A DNA stretch of 9,585 bases from CADCWF01 sp903864575. GTDB lineage: Bacteria; Chloroflexota; Chloroflexia; Thermomicrobiales; UBA6265. The translations under genes and the position numbers were made by a program. Location: contig JBEIRG010000151.1 in NCBI GenBank assembly GCA_040376155.1, forward strand, positions 1 through 9,585. Reading direction: 5' to 3'. The first letter of the stretch is position 1, and each line of letters opens with the position of its first letter. Below the pieces are notes generated by a model that saw nothing but the letters and a program-made list of their open reading frames with translations, was not told the DNA's origin and ran no database searches. Below are positions 1 through 6,364 of this stretch, piece by piece.

Positions 1-1
1 C

Positions 2-1069
2 CACGGCGAGTTCACCGGCGTGCTGGTGATTCGCGCCTTCCACGCGGCGAACGGGGAGGCCGCCCAGCGGCGCAAGATCCTCGTCCCTGACTCCGCGCAT
101 GGAACCAACCCCGCGACCGCGATCATGGCCGGATATGAGGTCATCACCCTCCCGTCAGACGCTCGGGGCAACTGCGATGTCGAGGCCGTGCGGGCATCGG
201 TCGGCCCAGACGTCGCCGGTCTGATGATCACCAACCCCAACACCCTTGGCCTGTGGGACGAGAACATCGAAGAAATCCTCTCCCTCGTTCACGGCTGCGG
301 CGGGCTCGTCTACAACGACGGCGCGAACTTCAATGCGATCCTCGGCATCGTGCGGCCGGGAGACATCGGCATCGATGTGATGCACTTCAATCTCCACAAG
401 ACCTTCTCCACCCCGCACGGCGGCGGCGGACCGGGGTCGGGACCGGTTGGCGTGCGCGCGGAGTTGGCGAAGTTCCTGCCGGGGCCGCGCGTCGAGCGGA
501 AGGAAGACGGAACCTATTCCCTCTTCACGCCCGAGGCGACCATCGGCCGGGTGCACGGGTTCCACGGCAACTTCGGGATGATGGTCCGCGCCTACAACTA
601 CATCCGGATGCACGGCGCTCAGGGCCTGCGACAGGTTTCCGAGGATGCCGTGCTGTCGGCGAACTACCTGCGGGCGCGGTTGCGGGGCCGGTACGAACTC
701 GCGATCGACCGCACCTGCATGCACGAGTGCGTTTTCTCCGCGAGCAGGCAGAAGGCGAACGGGGTGAAGGCGCTCGACATCGCCAAGCGCCTGCTGGACT
801 TCGGCCTTCATCCGCCGACGGTCTACTTCCCGCTCGTCGTGCCCGAGGCGCTGATGATGGAGCCGACCGAGACGGAGTCGATCGAATCGCTCGATTACTT
901 CATCAACGCGATGCTCCAGATCGCGGATGAGGCCGAGACGAATCCCGAGTTCGTGCAGGGCGCGCCCTACACCACGGAGTTCAAGCGCCTCGACGAGGCG
1001 GGAGCGAACCGCAACCTCAATCTCGTCTGGAAGCCGGTCGTCGTGGCCGAGGCCGTCGCCGCCGACTGA
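2..1069 (+). CDS. gcvPB: Glycine dehydrogenase (decarboxylating) subunit 2, GcvPB, 5'-truncated by window edge
   Basis: This is the PLP-dependent P-protein beta subunit of the glycine cleavage system. Together with GcvPA it decarboxylates glycine and passes the aminomethyl group to lipoylated GcvH in the cytoplasm. The frame is open from base 2, before the first possible in-window start (GTG at 20), so the N-terminus lies outside. About 355 codons are present; the family usually has about 480-500 residues. Family landmarks are DSAHGTNPATAIMAGYEV near the left end, ITNPNTLGLWDENI, and the PLP-lysine motif NLHKTFSTPHGGGGPG, whose lysine codon is at 398-400. Stop is TGA at 1067-1069. A separate GcvPB, rather than a single 950-residue P-protein, is the form found in Firmicutes, Thermus, Chloroflexota and archaea. 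It converges with the minus-strand dioxygenase operon, and a hairpin follows 34 bases after the stop. Identification is firm. Confidence 0.95.
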   Translation, partial: HGEFTGVLVIRAFHAANGEAAQRRKILVPDSAHGTNPATAIMAGYEVITLPSDARGNCDVEAVRASVGPDVAGLMITNPNTLGLWDENIEEILSLVHGCGGLVYNDGANFNAILGIVRPGDIGIDVMHFNLHKTFSTPHGGGGPGSGPVGVRAELAKFLPGPRVERKEDGTYSLFTPEATIGRVHGFHGNFGMMVRAYNYIRMHGAQGLRQVSEDAVLSANYLRARLRGRYELAIDRTCMHECVFSASRQKANGVKALDIAKRLLDFGLHPPTVYFPLVVPEALMMEPTETESIESLDYFINAMLQIADEAETNPEFVQGAPYTTEFKRLDEAGANRNLNLVWKPVVVAEAVAAD

Positions 1070-1103
1070 CGAGGCATGGCGTCTGCCAATCCGACAGGTG
1101 AAC

Positions 1104-1131
1104 GCGGGGCGACCGGAAATGGCCGCCCCGC
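1104..1131. terminator. GC-rich hairpin between convergent genes, possible bidirectional terminator
   Basis: The arms GCGGGGCGACC (1104-1114) and GGCCGCCCCGC (1121-1131) pair over 11 positions with one A/C mismatch around a 6-base loop. The hairpin lies in the 117-base gap between gcvPB, which ends at 1069 on +, and the dioxygenase gene, which ends at 1187 on -. It could therefore stop transcription from both sides. Neither side has a clear T-tract, so classic intrinsic termination is not proven; it may act with Rho or as an RNA 3'-end stabiliser. Confidence 0.45.
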
Positions 1132-1186
1132 TTCGCATGTCCTGGCCATTTCGTGTGGTGGCGCGGGGAGTGGCAGGCCGCACGGA

Positions 1187-1930
1187 TTACCCGGCGGAAG
1201 CAATAGCCAGCGTGGCCTCGGCTTCGAGGCCATTCGGTGGCGACGGGGTTCCGGACCTGAAGTCCTCGATCCGGACAATCAGCAACGCCCGCTTCGGTTC
1301 GCGCATGAAGATGCCGTCGCTGTCGTTGCGGGTGCGTTCGCCATTGTTGCGGGAGTCGTAGGGCGGCATGGCATAGATGCGATCGGTGAGGGTGTCGTCG
1401 AGAAAGAGCTGGCCGACAAACAGCGGGATCCCGCCCGTCACCGCGCCGTTCTCCTCGGTCGCTCCCGTGCGGGCCATGACGTGCAGATGCGGCGTGCGTC
1501 CGGGATACCAGCCGGGGTAGAGCGTCTCGAACACTGCCTTGCCATCCGCGCCAGTGAGTTGAACGCCCCGCATGAAAATCCCGTCACTGCCGTCGACGCC
1601 GGAGTAGCTGCCCTTCGCGTCGCAGTGCCAGAGATCGACGGCGACGTTGGCGATCGGGGCGCAGCCGTCGAGCGAGGTGATCTGCAGCGCAAGCGTGAGC
1701 GGCACGCCGGGGCGTCCTTCGGTGATGTCGCGGCGGATGGGCATCCCGTCGAGGAAATAGGGACCCATCGACATCATTGGCGTTTCGAGGCAGGCGGCGG
1801 GGGTCGCTGGCGCGGCGGGCGTGGCCGTCCGCGCGGCGGCGCACCGGATGCCGGCCGCGGGAAGCACGGCAAGCGCGGCCGAAGACCGGAGCAGCTGTCG
1901 TCGGGTGGTCGATGCGGGGCGAACGGTCAT
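1187..1930 (-). CDS. Tat-exported intradiol ring-cleavage dioxygenase
   Basis: This 247-residue protein belongs to the intradiol (catechol/protocatechuate 3,4-type) dioxygenase family, non-heme Fe(III) enzymes that open aromatic diols between the two hydroxyls. The N-terminus has a twin-arginine signal: T9-R10-R11-Q-L-L, a hydrophobic stretch at about 17-29, then an Ala/Pro-rich linker to about 46. The fold begins at CLETPMMSMGPYFLDG (47-62). All four expected iron ligands are visible: Tyr109 in KGSYSG, Tyr142 in PGWYPG, and His148/His150 in TPHLH. The ATG at 1930 has a good Shine-Dalgarno, AAGGAG, 6 nt upstream. It lies 42 bases after the CcdA gene on the same strand and is probably the third gene of that operon. 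Pairing an exported dioxygenase with a thiol-redox couple is unusual; the mature protein has cysteines at 47, 90 and 103. The substrate cannot be read from sequence. Confidence 0.9.
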   Translation of the reverse strand: MTVRPASTTRRQLLRSSAALAVLPAAGIRCAAARTATPAAPATPAACLETPMMSMGPYFLDGMPIRRDITEGRPGVPLTLALQITSLDGCAPIANVAVDLWHCDAKGSYSGVDGSDGIFMRGVQLTGADGKAVFETLYPGWYPGRTPHLHVMARTGATEENGAVTGGIPLFVGQLFLDDTLTDRIYAMPPYDSRNNGERTRNDSDGIFMREPKRALLIVRIEDFRSGTPSPPNGLEAEATLAIASAG

Positions 1931-1972
1931 CGGTTGCTCCTTGATCGAGGGGCGGCGAGGGTCGCGCCGGAT

Positions 1973-2653
1973 TCATGCCCCGAGATTGGGCAGCACTTCG
2001 GCCCGGAAGCCCCAGAGGCCGACAAGGACCAGCAGCGCCCCAGCCGCGCGGGTCAGCAGGACATGATGGCGCACGATCCACCGGGTGAACGCGCGTTGCA
2101 GCGGCGCGGCTGCGACGGCCAGGAGCACCAGCGGCCAGCCGAACCCGATCCCGAAGGCGAGGAACCACGCGAGACTCCCCGCAACCGACCCGGCGCTTCC
2201 TGCCCCGAGCATGAAGGCCGAGATGATCACCGGCCCGGTGCAGGGCAGCGTCACCGGGGCCAGCAGCGCGCCGTAGACGAACGCAGCGACGAGCGGGCGC
2301 GTTGGAGAGGGCATGCTTGCGGTCGCGATCCCGGCAAAGGGATTGCGCCCACACAGCATTGCGATCCCGAGGGCGACGACCGCGATGTAGACGGCCGGGA
2401 GCAGGGCGGGCATGACCGCATCGAAGCCCCGGCCAACCGCGAACAGGACCGCGCCGAGGAGCATCATGGCAGCCAGCACCCCGGCCAGCACCGCCAGCCC
2501 AAGCAGGGCGGCGTACTGGACGGGCCGCTCGCCCTGCTCGTCCGGCGCGGAGCCTGCGAGGAAGGCGAGCAGCCCGGGGTAGAGCGGAAGCAGACAGACG
2601 TTCGTCAGGATCGAGGCGTTCCCGAGCAGGAAAGCCTGGACCAGATCGCTCAC
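1973..2653 (-). CDS. CcdA/DsbD-beta-type membrane thiol-disulfide transporter
   Basis: This 226-residue integral membrane protein is of the CcdA family (the transmembrane half of DsbD), which carries electrons from cytoplasmic thioredoxin to extracytoplasmic thioredoxin-like proteins. About six hydrophobic segments are visible, near residues 7-30, 46-72, 84-101, 120-150, 155-182 and 198-215. The two redox cysteines expected in TM1 and TM4 are Cys20 (TNVCLLPLYPG) and Cys138 (VTLPCTGPVI). The first motif departs from the common SPCVLPLVPGY form: Asn-Val replaces Ser-Pro before the cysteine. The start is GTG at 2653-2651, and it overlaps the TGA stop of the upstream thioredoxin-like gene as GTGA. 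That implies translational coupling, and so that the upstream gene is normally translated to its end. The partner is the exported thioredoxin-like protein encoded just upstream. Family assignment is good; the exact electron acceptor is inferred. Confidence 0.88.
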   Translation of the reverse strand: MSDLVQAFLLGNASILTNVCLLPLYPGLLAFLAGSAPDEQGERPVQYAALLGLAVLAGVLAAMMLLGAVLFAVGRGFDAVMPALLPAVYIAVVALGIAMLCGRNPFAGIATASMPSPTRPLVAAFVYGALLAPVTLPCTGPVIISAFMLGAGSAGSVAGSLAWFLAFGIGFGWPLVLLAVAAAPLQRAFTRWIVRHHVLLTRAAGALLVLVGLWGFRAEVLPNLGA

Positions 2654-3285
2654 GGGGTTTCCTCGACGAGTGCGGTCAGTTCCTTCGCGATTTCGTCAGG
2701 TTCCTGCTTGCCGGAATAGAGCGTGCTGACGGTGCGGTCGGGGGTGATGGTGAAGTGCGGCATGAACGGGGGGATGAGCGCTTCCCGGCCGAACTGCTCG
2801 ACGATGGCGCGCTGGTACTCCTCAGTCATCACCGCGTAGATGAAGGGGAAGCCGTTCTGGTCGGCGTAGGCCTGCAATGCCGACGGCTGGATGCCGGTCT
2901 CCATGCTGAGACCGACAAGAACGAGGTTTTTGCGAACGTCATCGGGAAGGGAGGCGACCGCCTCCGTCACGCGGACCAACTGCCCGCGACAGGTCGTTCA
3001 CCAGGTGGCCATCGGGTGGACGAAGACCGCCTTCGGCGCGAACTGCGCGAGGGTGAAGGTCTCGCCCGAGCAGGCGTCGGTTAGCGGGGCGGCGTACCAG
3101 GCGGCGAGCGTGGCGTCCATCCGGGTGGCCGCGGGCGTCGCCGCTGGCGCGGGCGTCGCGAGCGAGGCCGGGAGGATGCACGAAGCCGCTTCCGGGGTCT
3201 CCTGCATGGGCGAAGGCGCGGCGACTGTGAACGAGGATGCCGCGCCAAGGGCGACCGCGGCAATGATCGTGGGAACGGGTTTCAT
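2650..3285 (-). CDS. Exported thioredoxin/TlpA-like protein with in-frame TGA at the active site: candidate selenoprotein (Sec96)
   Basis: Read through the TGA at 3000-2998, this gene encodes 211 residues. Seen: a signal-peptide-like start (MKPVPTIIAAVALGAASSFT, then an Ala/Pro-rich linker to about 55); a thioredoxin-fold entry TFTLAQF...AVFVHPMATW; then TGA at residue 96, TTCRGQLVRV, helix and strand, and a cis-Pro region PPFMPHFTITPDRTV (Pro176). ATW-[C]-x-x-C is the usual active-site entry of TlpA/ResA-type reductases, so TGA replaces the nucleophilic first Cys, giving U96-T-T-C99. Codons on both sides stay in one frame with no other defect. The ATG at 3285 is chosen for GGAGGA 8 nt upstream; a TTG at 3336 would put the Shine-Dalgarno inside the gene. 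The stop overlaps the CcdA start. Likely role (inferred): extracytoplasmic disulfide reductase or peroxide-type redoxin fed by CcdA. Alternative: a nonsense-mutated pseudogene, since TGC or TGT to TGA is one step. The selenium insertion genes are not in the window. Confidence 0.75.
2964..2993 (-). promoter_or_regulatory. Candidate bacterial SECIS stem-loop downstream of the in-frame TGA
   Basis: In the minus-strand mRNA, nine nucleotides after the UGA, CGCGG (2988-2984) pairs with CCGCG (2974-2970) in five Watson-Crick pairs. The 9-nt apical loop is GCAGUUGGU, so the first loop base is G and the loop runs into GGUC. A lower stem (CC, bulged U, GU with AC-GG across a UG bulge) can extend it to 2993-2964. 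Bacterial SECIS elements lie inside the coding region just after the UGA, are short, and have an early G in a small apical loop; the E. coli fdhF element also carries GGUC at its apex. The spacing is at the short end of the usual range. GC-rich DNA forms such hairpins often, so the hairpin alone is weak; its position is what makes it notable. Confidence 0.45.
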
Positions 3286-3598
3286 CGGGGGTTTCCTCCG
3301 CATTGAGAAATCGAACGTGTGGGGAGGGTACGTCAACCGCGCTGTTGGGTCGGTCGCGCATGATGCGCAGGATGCATTTCCGGAGGGTCCGGATGGTCGG
3401 GCTCTCCGGGGCCGCGAGCGGAGACCTCAACCCAACCCCGCTCACTTCGCGACGGGCCGCAGGCTGATCGCGCCGGCGTTGCGGCTGACAGAGCTGGAGC
3501 CTCCCTTCACCCGCCGCGGCAGGAGCAGCGGCCCGGGGGTGTGGGCGCCGGTGACAATGCCGGTTCAGCTTGAGGGGATTTCGGCGTGACGAATTCCG
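3286..3598. other. Intergenic region upstream of the thioredoxin-like operon and downstream of the ABC exporter gene
   Basis: No convincing gene is seen in these 313 bases. On the minus strand a -35-like TTGACG (plus 3331-3336) lies about 45-50 bases upstream of the ATG at 3285, but no good -10 follows at 16-18 bp, so a promoter is only suggested. Just upstream of it is a perfect 13-bp palindrome, GCGCATGATGCGC, at 3356-3368. The arms CCGGAG and CTCCGG in the roughly 3380-3412 stretch could form a longer hairpin. No T-tract terminator for the ABC gene is evident after its TAG stop at 3599. Confidence 0.4.
3356..3368. repeat. 13-bp palindrome, operator-like, upstream of the thioredoxin-like operon
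   Basis: GCGCAT-G-ATGCGC is a perfect inverted repeat with a single central base. It sits 20 bp upstream of the -35-like TTGACG of the minus-strand operon, a usual position for an activator or repressor half-site pair. Binding by any regulator is inference; one such palindrome can arise by chance in GC-rich DNA. Confidence 0.3.
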
Positions 3599-5563
3599 CT
3601 ACCGGTAGCTTGCGGCCTGCAGTTCGAACAGTTCGGCATAGCGGCCGTTCTCGAGCATCAGTTCATCGTGGGTTCCCTGCTCGATCAGGCGGCCGTGCTC
3701 CAGCACGAGAATGCGGTCGGCCATGCGAACGGTGGAGAAGCGGTGCGAGATGTAGAGCGCCATTCGGCCCCTTGTGAGGGTGTTGAGGCGGGTGAAGAGG
3801 TCGTGTTCGGCGCGGGCGTCGAGGGCGGCGGTCGGCTCGTCGAGGATGAGGATTTCGGCGTCCTTCGCGTCGCGCATGAAGGCGCGGGCGAGGGCGATCT
3901 TCTGCCACTCGCCGCCGGAAAGCTGGTGGCCGCCTTCGAACTGCTTGCCAAGGGTGGTCTGCAGGCCTTTCGGGAGATTTGAGATGACCGACTCCGCGCC
4001 CGCCTCGATGGTGGCGCGGGCGAGGCTCGCTTCGTCGGCGGCGCGGTCGACATCGCCGACGCCGATGTTCTCGGCGGCGCTGAGCTGGAATGTCGCGTAG
4101 TCCTGGAACATGACCGCGAAGCAGCGGCGAAGGTCGGCCGGGTCGTAGTCGCGGATGTCGTGGCCGTCGATGAAGATCGCGCCGGAGTCGGGGTCGTAGA
4201 GGCGGCCGAGCAGCTTGACGATGGTGGACTTGCCCGCGCCATTCCGCCCGACGAGCGCGACCGTTTCGCCGGGGTCGATGGTGAAGCTCACCCGGTCGAG
4301 GGCGAGTTCGTCGCGGCCTGGATACTGGTAGGTGACGTCGCGGAACTCGATGCCTTGTGTGAAGGGTCGCGAAATCGGAACCGGGTTGGCGGGCGCGGCA
4401 ATGGACGGTCTGCGGTCAAGGAGATCATAGAGCGTGCCAAGGTAGAGGCCGTGCTCGTAGATGCCCTGGATGCCGCCGAGGATGCCCTGGAACGCGCCGC
4501 CAACCTGCGTGGCCGCTCCGGTGAAGACGGTGAGTTGACCCAGCGAGATCGCGCCCGCGACGGCTTTCAGCGCCACATACAGGTAGGTTGCGGATGAGGC
4601 GAGGGTGGTCAGCGCGCTCCAGGCGAAGCCGCGCCAATACCGCTTGAGCAGGAGATCGCGGGTGGCGGCGTAGTACTCGTCGGCGATGCCGCGGAAGCGG
4701 TCGATGAAATAGTCGCCGAGGGTGAAGAGCTTGATCTCCTTGGCGAACTCGTCGGTGGTGAGCAAGCTGGTCAGGTAGTTCATCATGCGGCGCTGGGGCG
4801 ACTGACGGCGCATCAGCTGGAAGCCCCACCAACCGTAGCGGGAGCCGGAGATGAAGGCGGGAATCGGCGCGACAAGGGCGAGGAGGGCGACGAACCACCC
4901 CAGCCCGAGCAGCAAGGCGAGCAGCGTCGCGAAGGTGACGACCGATCGCACCAGCCCGAAGAGCTGGGAGACCATCTGGACGGGGCGATTGGCCGACTCC
5001 TTCTGCGCCTGCTGCAACTGGTCGTAGTAGACGGCGTTTTCGAAGTCAGAAAGGTCGAGCGTCGCCGCGTGGGCCATGATCTTGAGGGGGACGTGGATGG
5101 CAAGCCCCTCCTGCAACAGCTGCTGGCAGACGTTGCCGAGGGTCTGGAAGAACTGGCTGGCGAGCAGCAGGCCGAATTGGGCCACTCCGAGCCAGATGAC
5201 CCGCGTCACGAAGGGGTCGCGCATGTTCGCCGGGGCGGCGATGCCATCGGCCACCGCCTGGATCAGCGCGCCCGCCAGCCACACTTGCGCGGCCGGGGTC
5301 AGCGATTGCGCGAGCGTGGCGATGGCCAACCCGAGGGTCAGCTTCGGGCTGACCTCCCAGACGAGGTGAAAGACCTTGACCGTCGACCGCCAGGTGTCCC
5401 GGACCGCGGAACTGATGGACGCGCGATCGGGCTTCCACCACGGGCGCTTCGGCTCCGGTGGCGTTTCGCTGTCGGCGGAACCCTGCCCGCGCTGCGCGGC
5501 GATGGAGGCTTTCGACTTCTTGAGATGGGCGTGGGAGTGGGCGAATCCGTGTGGGTCAGACAA
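3599..5563 (-). CDS. ABC exporter half-transporter (fused permease and ATPase)
   Basis: This 654-residue protein has a type IV (exporter) membrane domain at about residues 65-385, with hydrophobic stretches near 75-105, 122-145, 205-240 and 315-355. An ATPase domain follows from about 405. The ATPase is complete: Walker A GRNGAGKST (439-447), Q-loop FQD (Gln487), signature LSGGEWQK (548-555), Walker B ILILDEPTAALD (571-582, catalytic Glu576) and switch His607 in ISHRFST. It should act as a dimer that uses ATP to expel a lipid, peptide or drug; the cargo cannot be told from sequence, and annotations such as MsbA-like or multidrug would be guesses. The hydrophilic first 60 residues are an extension, with a His-rich patch at 5-13 (HGFAHSHAH). 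The start is TTG at 5563, the first usable codon after an in-frame TGA upstream; its Shine-Dalgarno is poor, so the start is uncertain. The gene stands alone between two spacers. Confidence 0.92.
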   Translation of the reverse strand: MSDPHGFAHSHAHLKKSKASIAAQRGQGSADSETPPEPKRPWWKPDRASISSAVRDTWRSTVKVFHLVWEVSPKLTLGLAIATLAQSLTPAAQVWLAGALIQAVADGIAAPANMRDPFVTRVIWLGVAQFGLLLASQFFQTLGNVCQQLLQEGLAIHVPLKIMAHAATLDLSDFENAVYYDQLQQAQKESANRPVQMVSQLFGLVRSVVTFATLLALLLGLGWFVALLALVAPIPAFISGSRYGWWGFQLMRRQSPQRRMMNYLTSLLTTDEFAKEIKLFTLGDYFIDRFRGIADEYYAATRDLLLKRYWRGFAWSALTTLASSATYLYVALKAVAGAISLGQLTVFTGAATQVGGAFQGILGGIQGIYEHGLYLGTLYDLLDRRPSIAAPANPVPISRPFTQGIEFRDVTYQYPGRDELALDRVSFTIDPGETVALVGRNGAGKSTIVKLLGRLYDPDSGAIFIDGHDIRDYDPADLRRCFAVMFQDYATFQLSAAENIGVGDVDRAADEASLARATIEAGAESVISNLPKGLQTTLGKQFEGGHQLSGGEWQKIALARAFMRDAKDAEILILDEPTAALDARAEHDLFTRLNTLTRGRMALYISHRFSTVRMADRILVLEHGRLIEQGTHDELMLENGRYAELFELQAASYR

Positions 5564-5595
5564 GCGAGGGACATCCAGACGCGAAACGACGGTCC

Positions 5596-5618
5596 TGTAC
5601 GCTCATGGATACCGTACA
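5596..5618. repeat. Inverted repeat TGTACG-N11-CGTACA upstream of the ABC exporter
   Basis: Six-base arms TGTACG (5596-5601) and CGTACA (5613-5618) are perfect reverse complements separated by 11 bases. The repeat starts 33 bases upstream of the ABC start codon and encloses the candidate -10 hexamer TATCCA. This is the geometry of a repressor operator, for example of a TetR- or MarR-like regulator of an efflux gene. The regulator is not encoded in the window. Confidence 0.4.
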
Positions 5619-5635
5619 CCTGCCGGCAAGGACAA
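5606..5635 (-). promoter_or_regulatory. Weak candidate sigma-70 promoter for the ABC exporter
   Basis: On the minus strand TTGTCC (plus 5630-5635) and TATCCA (plus 5606-5611) are 18 bp apart. That would start transcription near 5599 and leave a leader of about 36 nt. Each hexamer is only a partial match; support comes mainly from position and from the inverted repeat that surrounds the -10. Confidence 0.25.
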
Positions 5636-5893
5636 CTGGCCGTTTGGTCAGGTGGGTATTCAGGATCTCGGGTCGGGTACGAAAGGGTGGTCGCCTGGCG
5701 TCGATTCGCCCACAAGCGACCGGGTGTGCTGGTAGAGATCGAGCGTGACGTACAGGCCACCACGAACGAGGTCGGTCGCCAAGCCGAGGTGCTTGCTAGC
5801 GGGGTGTCCTCGAGGCGGATGCGAATCGTTCGGACTTCGACCGTATGCATTCCGCCCACAGGAATCCGACGGCGATTGGCATCGGGAGTGGCC

Positions 5894-6364
5894 TTAGCGG
5901 CCGTTCTCCGCCTCGATCAGAACCTGTCGATAGAGGTTGTCGCTCAGGTACAAGCCATGCGCCCGCACTGCATCGAGCGAGGGCTGGAGTTCCGAGAGAA
6001 GACCCTCGCGATGCGCCTCGAGCAGAACCCCGACGGTTCCGATAACCGGCAGATTCTGCTCAAGGGCACAAGCCCGCGCCTGCCGGTCATCGAGAATGGC
6101 GCAACTTCCGGGCGTGATCGAGGCGAGGGCAATTACCGCGCGCTCGCCCCTCCCCAGCCCTGCCGCGCATGGCGGCGGCGTTCCGTTCGCCTGGTGGTTC
6201 AGCATCCAGCCGGGGATCTGAGGAACGCTTCGCATCGACTCCTGCCGCACCGGATCCGGAACGATCAGGTGCTCGAATAGTTCACGAAGCACCTCGATCA
6301 GGTCGCACTGCCAGAGCACGATCAGTGAACTCGAGTCGATGATGCCGATATCCAGCGGTTTCAA
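5894..6364 (-). CDS. PIN-domain toxin, DUF3368 family (VapC-like ribonuclease)
   Basis: This 156-residue protein has the PIN-fold nuclease layout, probably a metal-dependent RNase toxin of a type II toxin-antitoxin pair. The acidic residues of the active site are visible in order: Asp10 in IIDSSSLI, Glu42 in VRQESM, Glu74 in LGRGERAVIALA and Asp92/Asp93 in AILDDRQARA. The C-terminal pattern VIGTVGVLLEAHREGLL, followed by LYLSDNLYRQVL, matches the DUF3368 subgroup, which often pairs with UPF0175 antitoxins. The start is TTG at 6364-6362, and it overlaps the antitoxin TGA as TTGA. There is no independent Shine-Dalgarno, so toxin synthesis should depend on antitoxin translation, as expected for such a module. 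The stop is TAA at 5894-5896. Toxicity and RNA target are not readable from sequence. Confidence 0.85.
   Translation of the reverse strand: MKPLDIGIIDSSSLIVLWQCDLIEVLRELFEHLIVPDPVRQESMRSVPQIPGWMLNHQANGTPPPCAAGLGRGERAVIALASITPGSCAILDDRQARACALEQNLPVIGTVGVLLEAHREGLLSELQPSLDAVRAHGLYLSDNLYRQVLIEAENGR

Larger units (their letters stand above)
5564..5893. other. Intergenic region with operator-like repeat and possible gene debris
   Basis: These 330 bases lie between the ABC exporter start and the PIN toxin stop and contain no intact gene. On the minus strand, an ATG at 5850 opens a peptide MHTVEVRTIRIRLEDTPLAS. A shift of frame near 5800 would continue as KHLGLATDLVRGGLYVTLD and on to a TGA at 5660-5662, about 60 residues in all. 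That looks more protein-like than either frame alone, so a decayed gene is possible. The stretch around 5783-5828 also resembles part of leuS. A weak promoter and an inverted repeat for the ABC gene lie at its left end. Confidence 0.4.

Noticed and set aside
1076..2719. 547-residue + strand open frame
   Set aside because: It is antisense to the dioxygenase and CcdA genes, has low-complexity Arg/Gly/Glu-rich composition and no recognisable fold. It is a shadow caused by high GC.
2650..2979. Separate 109-residue protein starting at TTG 2979, and a separate 112-residue protein at 2998-3336
   Set aside because: Both halves are in the same frame, six codons and one TGA apart, and together make one thioredoxin fold. 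The TTG at 2979 has no ribosome site and would start after the active site.
3286..3336. Upstream TTG start (3336) for the thioredoxin-like gene
   Set aside because: It would put the strong GGAGGA inside the gene and overlaps a -35-like TTGACG. The ATG at 3285 has the proper spacing and begins a clean signal peptide.
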